Shown: positions 14,047 through 17,099 of the stretch, piece after piece | Numbering within the stretch: position 1 is the stretch's first letter | Layout: each line of letters starts with the position of its first letter | From: CAYNEI01 sp964396185 | Lineage (GTDB): Archaea > Thermoplasmatota > SW-10-69-26 | DNA length: 17,099 nucleotides | Direction of reading: 5' to 3' | NCBI GenBank assembly: GCA_964396185.1 | Contig: CAYNEI010000049.1 | Span: 1-17,099 of the forward strand | Made by a program: the position numbers and the translations under genes | Notes under the pieces: model-generated | The model's database searches: none | Told to the model about the DNA's origin: nothing | Seen by the model: only the letters and a program-made list of their open reading frames with translations

Positions 14047-14091
14047 CCTGGGGGCGGGGCCCCTCACCCCGCTGGGGGCCCCGCGCCCAGG
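14047..14091 (-). promoter_or_regulatory. Leader hairpin R2 (covarying hairpin family)
   Basis: CCTGGG-g-GCGGGGCCCC (14047-14063) pairs with GGGGCCCCGC-g-CCCAGG (14075-14091): 16 pairs with a single G/G mismatch. The loop TCACCCCGCTG is almost the same as that of R1. The base of the stem contains the AGGA ribosome-binding sequence for the ATG at 14043, so folding could mask translation initiation. Confidence 0.65.
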
Positions 14092-14106
14092 ACCGCGCCG
14101 CCAGCC

Positions 14107-14628
14107 TCATCCGGGACATGCCTCCAGGGGGACCAGCGCCACTCGCTTCGGGGACCGGTGTCGCGAGATCACGATCAACGGTGGTCGACCTTCATCCCGG
14201 GCGGCCTCGACGGTGTCCAGTACGAGCCGGGCATGCGGGAGTCGCCGGCCGGCCTCGTGGACCACGAGCCATGGAGGCCCCGGTCCGCCCCGGTCGAAGG
14301 GATACGTCCCCTCGCCGTCCCCCACGGTCTTGAGGTGAAGGTACCGGTCCAGCCAGAGGGCCACCCAACGAGCGCTGGGCCCACCCTCGACCTCGAGGTC
14401 GTAGAAGATGAGGGGCCAGCGGTTGCGTTGGCGAGCCCGCTTGGTGAGTTCGGAGAGCGCGGCATGGACAGGGTCGGTCTTCCGCCGCTTGTGCTCCAGG
14501 TACTCGTCCACGCCGATCCCATCAGCGCTGGTATGCCTGCTGTTCGAACCGGACAGCGGTGTACGCTCGCCGCCGAGTTGCCGGGCGACGGTTCGTTCGG
14601 CCTGTTTCCAGGCTTTCTCGGGGCTCAG
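14107..14628 (-). CDS. Hjc/PD-(D/E)XK-like nuclease, probable CTG start
   Basis: The frame resembles Holliday-junction-resolvase-like nucleases: basic helix KAWKQAERTVARQL, then ERTPLSGSNSRHTSAD (21-36), catalytic-type Asp36 or Asp41, and YLEHKRRK with the E-x-K pair (Glu45, Lys47), followed by a helix (HAALSELTKRARQ) and a strand (PLIFYDLEV). No ATG, GTG or TTG occurs in frame before a GTG at 14511, and starting there would remove the R-x-P-x-S-G block and Asp36. A CTG at 14628 overlaps the upstream stop as CTGA, with GGGGTG just upstream, exactly like the ATGA/GTGA couplings elsewhere in this operon. I therefore prefer 173 residues from the CTG; a conventional caller would report 134 residues from the GTG. 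Likely role: cutting branched recombination intermediates. Confidence 0.6.
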   Translation of the reverse strand: MSPEKAWKQAERTVARQLGGERTPLSGSNSRHTSADGIGVDEYLEHKRRKTDPVHAALSELTKRARQRNRWPLIFYDLEVEGGPSARWVALWLDRYLHLKTVGDGEGTYPFDRGGPGPPWLVVHEAGRRLPHARLVLDTVEAARDEGRPPLIVISRHRSPKRVALVPLEACPG

Positions 14629-15050
14629 GCCGGCACCCCCAGGTCGATGTCGGCCTCAAGGGCCACACGCAGGACCGCGTGCTCGAGATGCTCTTGCCCG
14701 ATCTCGCTGTCGAAGCGATGCTTATGAGCGCAGGCGGTGCACTCGTACATCGAGGAGGACCCGTAGAGGGCCTCGCGGACGACCGCGACCTCGTACCGGA
14801 GCTCGGTCTGCTCCCAGACAGCCTCCTCCCAGAGCTGACGGAACCGGTCGGTCTCCTCCTTGGCCCCCCGGAGCTCAGCCTCCAGCTCCTGGATGCGCTT
14901 GCGCTCGGGGTGCGCGTCGGCGGTGAAGTACTGGCGGTGGCCGGCGGGGCAGAAGAACTTCTCCCCCGTGCGGCGCAGCCGGCGCTCGACGGCCTCAGGT
15001 AGCCAGAACCGGTGGGCGCAGCCTTGGCTGGCGCAGGCGATCTCGCCCAT
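14625..15050 (-). CDS. Two-zinc-site coiled-coil protein, 141 aa
   Basis: The N-terminal zinc site is C-x4-C (Cys6, Cys11) with FFCPAGH (Cys34, His38), a pattern found in phage and plasmid hypothetical proteins. The central coiled coil covers about residues 47-95 (ERKRIQELEAELRGAKEE). The C-terminal knuckle is ECTACAHKH (Cys104, Cys107, His109, His111). The ATG at 15050 shares one base with the previous stop (TGATG), with GGTGAG 5 bases upstream; a GTG one codon earlier is the alternative. Probably a nucleic-acid-binding or scaffolding protein of the recombination module; function not established. Confidence 0.65.
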   Translation of the reverse strand: MGEIACASQGCAHRFWLPEAVERRLRRTGEKFFCPAGHRQYFTADAHPERKRIQELEAELRGAKEETDRFRQLWEEAVWEQTELRYEVAVVREALYGSSSMYECTACAHKHRFDSEIGQEHLEHAVLRVALEADIDLGVPA

Positions 15051-15436
15051 CACGCCTCACCCCGGTCGCCTGAGCTTGCCCGTTCAGCCTCGACCTTGCG
15101 AGCCCGCTCCTGGGCTGAGCGGCATCGCTGGAGGGTGCAGTTCTCCTCGTGCTGGCTGAGCCCGGGCTTGCTCTTGGTCCAGTACCGGCACCCGTACTTG
15201 CACCGTTGGGACTCCTCGAACTCCTCGGGCGAGGCGCCGTTGCGCGTGCCCATGGCCGCCCGGCCTGGTGGGAGGACCTGGACGCCGAGTGCGGTGCGGA
15301 CGAGCTGCTCGACGTAGTCACGCATGGCCAGGCCGCGCCGGGCGCAGAGGATGCGCAGGTGGTTCTTGACCTGGCGTGGGAGGCGGATCACGGTGGAGAG
15401 CCGGACCTCCTCGCCGAGGTCGTCGGTTTCCGTCAT
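15050..15436 (-). CDS. Ribbon-helix-helix plus C2HC zinc-finger DNA-binding protein, 128 aa
   Basis: Residues 11-50 match a ribbon-helix-helix fold: strand VRLSTVIRLP, helix A RQVKNHLRILCARRG, helix B MRDYVEQLVRTAL. The C-terminal part has C-x3-C-x12-H-x3-C (Cys79, Cys83, His96, Cys100), a C2HC finger, followed by a basic region (RSAQERARKVEAER). The ATG at 15436 overlaps the previous stop (ATGA), with GAGGAGG just upstream. RHH proteins act as plasmid partition or copy-control regulators and as repressors. With the CCTTGTCA palindromes about 0.5-1.3 kb upstream, it is a candidate for binding them (inference). Confidence 0.7.
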   Translation of the reverse strand: MTETDDLGEEVRLSTVIRLPRQVKNHLRILCARRGLAMRDYVEQLVRTALGVQVLPPGRAAMGTRNGASPEEFEESQRCKYGCRYWTKSKPGLSQHEENCTLQRCRSAQERARKVEAERASSGDRGEA

Positions 15437-15654
15437 GCGTCCTCCTCGGGCGGGAGCTCGGCGATCACGGGCTCGCGGGTGGTGGTGCAGGTCCACCACC
15501 ACTCGAAGGCGCCGCCGGCGGCGCGCATGGGGCGCACGAGCCTGCGGAAGACCTGCTCGCCGTGGTCTGTCCCGCAGCGTGGGCAGTCGTTGACCTCGTG
15601 GATGCGTTCGCCGGGCTGGCACTTGGGTTGGGCTTCGCTGGTTGTGGGTGTCAC
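15433..15654 (-). CDS. Zinc-ribbon protein, 73 aa
   Basis: Contains VNDCPRCGTDH (Cys24, Cys27) and a second half WWWTCTTTREPV (Cys56), the usual CPxCG...W-x-C-x3-T-x-x-E-P shape of small zinc ribbons; an extra Cys12 may complete the site. The GTG start at 15654 overlaps the stop of the winged-helix gene (GTGA), and the stop overlaps the next ATG. It sits between two DNA-binding proteins, so an accessory role in nucleic-acid binding is likely. Confidence 0.6.
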   Translation of the reverse strand: MTPTTSEAQPKCQPGERIHEVNDCPRCGTDHGEQVFRRLVRPMRAAGGAFEWWWTCTTTREPVIAELPPEEDA

Positions 15655-16562
15655 TGGATCTCCATCCCCGGTTCGTCGTCGTGGACAGGCTCCTCTCGAT
15701 CGTCGGGGCGGAGGAGCCTGGAGAGTGATGCGAAGAAGTGGGTCTGCTGTTCGACCAGGCCCTCGAGCAGGCGCTCGGTGTTCTCCGAGCGCCGGGCCAT
15801 GTGGACGATGCGGTCGGCGTCGTTGGGATCGTCGGTGGGGTGGATCGTGCCCGGCTTGGGCGTGCTGTCGATGGTGGCCAGCTTGCCCTTCTCGTAGCCC
15901 TTGTCACGTGACAAGGGGTGGCCGATCACACCGACCTTCGTCTTGCCGGGCGCGTAGACGAGCCGGAACTCGGGCCGGCCGAGCTCACAGCCGTAGTGCT
16001 TCTCGAGCAGCGCCATCACGCGCAGCAGCTTGCGCAGACAGAGGCCCTCGGCCATGGCCCGGGTCGGCGCCTCGGCGGCGGCCCGCAGGAGGATGTGCTT
16101 GGTGGTGACCTCCAGGTAGACGCCGTGGAAGCCGGGGTCCCACTTGCGGGTCCAGTTCTGCATCTTGGCGGCGTTGGGCAGCCACTCGATCCCGAGCTTC
16201 TGGACGGGGACCTTGACCTCGAAGTTGTGGACCTCGACCCGTGGCTCGGGTGGCTCGCCGTTGTGGCGGCCCGGGGCCTTGTCACGGTCACTCGGCCCCC
16301 GTGACGCCGATGACAAGGCCTCGTCCGGGTGGTGACCGAGCTCGCGCTTGAGCACCTCGAGGCCCTCGTCGGTCAGCGCGTACCACTTGGCGCTCGTCCC
16401 ACCGCCCAGGCGCTGGCGCCAGGCCTCGGTCTCGATCGAGTCCTCCTGGATCAGGCCATCTGCGTCGAGCGCGCGGACGTGTCGGCCCACCGCTTGCCGG
16501 GTCAGGCCGAGCTCCTCGGCGATGGCCGAGGCATACGAGCGGTAGTAGAGCCGGAGGAGCAC
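15651..16562 (-). CDS. Winged-helix DNA-binding protein, operon head, about 303 aa
   Basis: The N-terminal winged helix is clear: YYRSYASAIAEELGLTRQAVGRHVRALDADGLIQED (residues 6-41) with recognition helix TRQAVGRHVRALDADG, then a wing and helix ending around WYALTDEGLEVLKRELG (60-76), like MarR/archaeal regulators. Residues 108-300 form an additional domain (HNFEVKVPVQKLGIEWLP, GVYLEVTTKHILLRAA, RKLLRVMALLEKHYG) that I do not recognise; it may be a replication or regulatory domain. The GTG at 16562 is the first ordinary start, but it trims the expected first helix; a CTG at 16598 (after GGGGTGGT) would add TSGQLSDTRVQ and complete it. Two CCTTGTCA/TGACAAGG palindromic pairs lie inside this gene and one lies just upstream, suggesting self-binding or an origin/partition site. 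Confidence 0.7.
   Translation of the reverse strand: MLLRLYYRSYASAIAEELGLTRQAVGRHVRALDADGLIQEDSIETEAWRQRLGGGTSAKWYALTDEGLEVLKRELGHHPDEALSSASRGPSDRDKAPGRHNGEPPEPRVEVHNFEVKVPVQKLGIEWLPNAAKMQNWTRKWDPGFHGVYLEVTTKHILLRAAAEAPTRAMAEGLCLRKLLRVMALLEKHYGCELGRPEFRLVYAPGKTKVGVIGHPLSRDKGYEKGKLATIDSTPKPGTIHPTDDPNDADRIVHMARRSENTERLLEGLVEQQTHFFASLSRLLRPDDREEPVHDDEPGMEIQ
15898..15917. repeat. Intragenic perfect palindrome, copy 1 of CCTTGTCA family
   Basis: CCCTTGTCACGTGACAAGGG is a perfect 20-base palindrome inside the winged-helix gene. Its arms CCTTGTCA/TGACAAGG are identical to those of the other copies, with only a two-base centre (CG). Confidence 0.75.
16275..16320. repeat. Intragenic long-spaced inverted repeat, copy 2 of CCTTGTCA family
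   Basis: GGCCTTGTCA (16275-16284) and TGACAAGGCC (16311-16320) are perfect 10-base arms separated by 26 bases. A nested pair GTCACGG / CCGTGAC lies inside. It sits within the winged-helix coding region. Confidence 0.7.
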
Positions 16563-16629
16563 CTGGACGCGGGTGTCCGAGAGCTGGCCGCTGGTCAGAC
16601 GACCACCCCACGGGGCGATGTCAAGGGGG

Positions 16630-16716
16630 CCTTGTCATCGATGACAAGGGCCCTTGTCGGGGTGCGGTCTGACCAGGAGGGGCGGGGCGTTGTCATCGGT
16701 GGTAACGTCCTTGTCT
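16630..16716. repeat. Upstream palindrome and half-site cluster, copy 3 of CCTTGTCA family
   Basis: CCTTGTCATCGATGACAAGG (16630-16649) is a perfect 20-base palindrome. It overlaps a second palindrome, GACAAGGGCCCTTGTC (16643-16658). Further half-sites are CGTTGTCA at 16688 and CCTTGTCT at 16709. The TTGTC cores at 16633, 16654, 16690 and 16711 are spaced 21, 36 and 21 bases, close to whole helical turns for the two outer steps. The cluster lies in the control region of the winged-helix operon and is a candidate operator, iteron or partition site. Confidence 0.7.
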
Positions 16717-16756
16717 TCGGCGCTGTCGCTGTTCGGTGGGCTGTGCGCTCAGGGTG

Positions 16757-17002
16757 TCACGGTTCGAGCCAGCCGTTGAGAAGGGCCGTGAGGTGGCTGG
16801 CAAGCGCCAGGCACCAGGTTGGCGGGATCCCGAGAATGGCAAGACGGGGGTCGCCGGCGGCCCGGATCAATTGGTCCCTTAATCGGGACAGCTCACGCTC
16901 ACTGAGCGTGAAAGAGAGAGAAGGAGAGGCCCCCTCGCGGGGGCAGACCGGGAACACTACGCCGTTTTCGCTAGGCTCCGAATTGGGGGGTAGAGCGCTC
17001 AT
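16757..17002 (-). CDS. Small hypothetical protein, 81 aa
   Basis: The N-terminal 30 residues are Pro/Ser-rich and probably disordered. The C-terminal 50 residues are helical (LSERELSRLRDQLIRAAGD, then TWCLALASHLTALLNGWLEP). No family recognised. The ATG at 17002 lies in the loop of a hairpin, and no strong ribosome-binding site is close. It is followed by about 160-200 bases of control region before the winged-helix gene. Whether it belongs to the same transcript is unclear. Confidence 0.45.
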   Translation of the reverse strand: MSALPPNSEPSENGVVFPVCPREGASPSLSFTLSERELSRLRDQLIRAAGDPRLAILGIPPTWCLALASHLTALLNGWLEP

Positions 17003-17018
17003 TTGCTCTGTACCCCCC
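16985..17018 (-). promoter_or_regulatory. Hairpin enclosing a start codon
   Basis: On the minus strand GGGGGGTA-(CA)-GAGC pairs with GCTC-TACCCCCC, a 12-pair stem with a two-base bulge and loop AAATGAGC, which contains the ATG at 17000-17002. Such a structure could control translation of the 81-residue ORF. Confidence 0.45.
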
Positions 17019-17021
17019 CAC

Positions 17022-17084
17022 CTTCCCTCCTGGTAGGGAATTCAAATTCGGGCGGGCCCACTTACTTTCCTTCCTGGTGGAGGG
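17022..17084. repeat. Imperfect direct repeat at window edge
   Basis: CTTCCCTCCTGGTAGGGA (17022-17039) and TTTCCTTCCTGGTGGAGGG (17066-17084) are related segments about 44 bases apart. On the minus strand each contains a Shine-Dalgarno-like CCAGGAGG or CCAGGAAGG. They flank an AT-rich stretch (AATTCAAATTC), which may be a promoter for the 81-residue ORF. Confidence 0.3.
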
Positions 17085-17099
17085 TCATTGTCGAACCCT

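Noticed and set aside
13510..14727. Plus-strand open frame (405 codons)
   Set aside because: Antisense to four coupled genes; the product is Pro/Arg/Ser-rich with no domain.
17078..17099. Possible tRNA T-arm (GGTTCGA on the minus strand) at the window edge
   Set aside because: The stem AGGGT/ACCCT encloses a nine-base loop rather than the seven-base T-loop, and no other tRNA arms are present in the visible sequence.
1..17099. GC-rich actinobacterial plasmid or phage as the source
   Set aside because: Base composition would fit, but the histone and the archaeal-style TATA boxes at the right distance from starts favour an archaeon. Not excluded with certainty.

Overview
The window looks like part of a GC-rich archaeal mobile element, plasmid-like or virus-like, or an integrated copy of one. 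The main evidence is a 68-residue single-domain histone at 11046-11252. It aligns almost gap-free with methanogen histones and keeps the loop arginine and the R-x-T pair. Several genes also have archaeal-type promoters, with TATA boxes about 25-50 bases before the start codon: TTATAT before 175, TATATAAG before 6287 and TTTAAAAA before 10778. Proteins are only moderately acidic and contain normal amounts of lysine, so a typical salt-in haloarchaeon is less likely than another GC-rich euryarchaeal or thermoplasmatotal lineage. That lineage is inferred. I see no rRNA, tRNA, CRISPR array, transposase or integrase.

Layout. (1) 1-2.9 kb holds the start of a winged-helix regulator gene (minus strand) with a palindromic operator, then a cyclase-fold-like protein (plus strand) convergent with a 467-residue protein ending in a HEPN domain. 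(2) 3.0-4.4 kb holds an unrecognised 194-residue protein and about 790 bases of G-rich noncoding DNA with two clear G-quadruplex motifs. (3) 4.4-6.3 kb is a two-gene unit, with a 348-residue protein of unknown family followed by a nuclease-fold-like protein, behind a promoter with several TATA-like boxes. (4) 6.5-7.6 kb is a four-gene operon of small proteins, including a winged-helix protein and a membrane miniprotein. (5) 7.7-10.8 kb has a large KAP-family P-loop NTPase on the plus strand, convergent with a one-helix membrane protein.

(6) 10.8-16.6 kb is a tightly packed minus-strand operon in which nearly every stop codon overlaps the next start. In transcription order it encodes a winged-helix regulator, a zinc-ribbon protein, a ribbon-helix-helix plus zinc-finger protein, a two-zinc-site coiled-coil protein, a Hjc/PD-(D/E)XK-like nuclease with a probable CTG start, a 97-residue unknown, an ERF single-strand annealing protein, a RecB/Cas4-like nuclease, two more zinc-site proteins, the histone and a last zinc-site protein. 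The annealing protein and nuclease form a phage-type recombination pair. The histone and the many small zinc proteins sharing their transcript suggest a dedicated DNA recombination and packaging or partition module. (7) 16.6-17.1 kb is the upstream control region and a small ORF whose start codon lies in a hairpin loop.

Two structural signals are not explained by genes. One is a family of CCTTGTCA / TGACAAGG palindromes in and just upstream of the winged-helix gene at the operon head. The other is a set of three 42-45-base leader hairpins (7584, 13755, 14047) whose arms differ in sequence but remain complementary, each 3-21 bases before a start codon. The first half of the window (HEPN, cyclase-like, nuclease-like and KAP proteins) resembles a defence-type accessory region, although none of these genes matches a complete known defence system.
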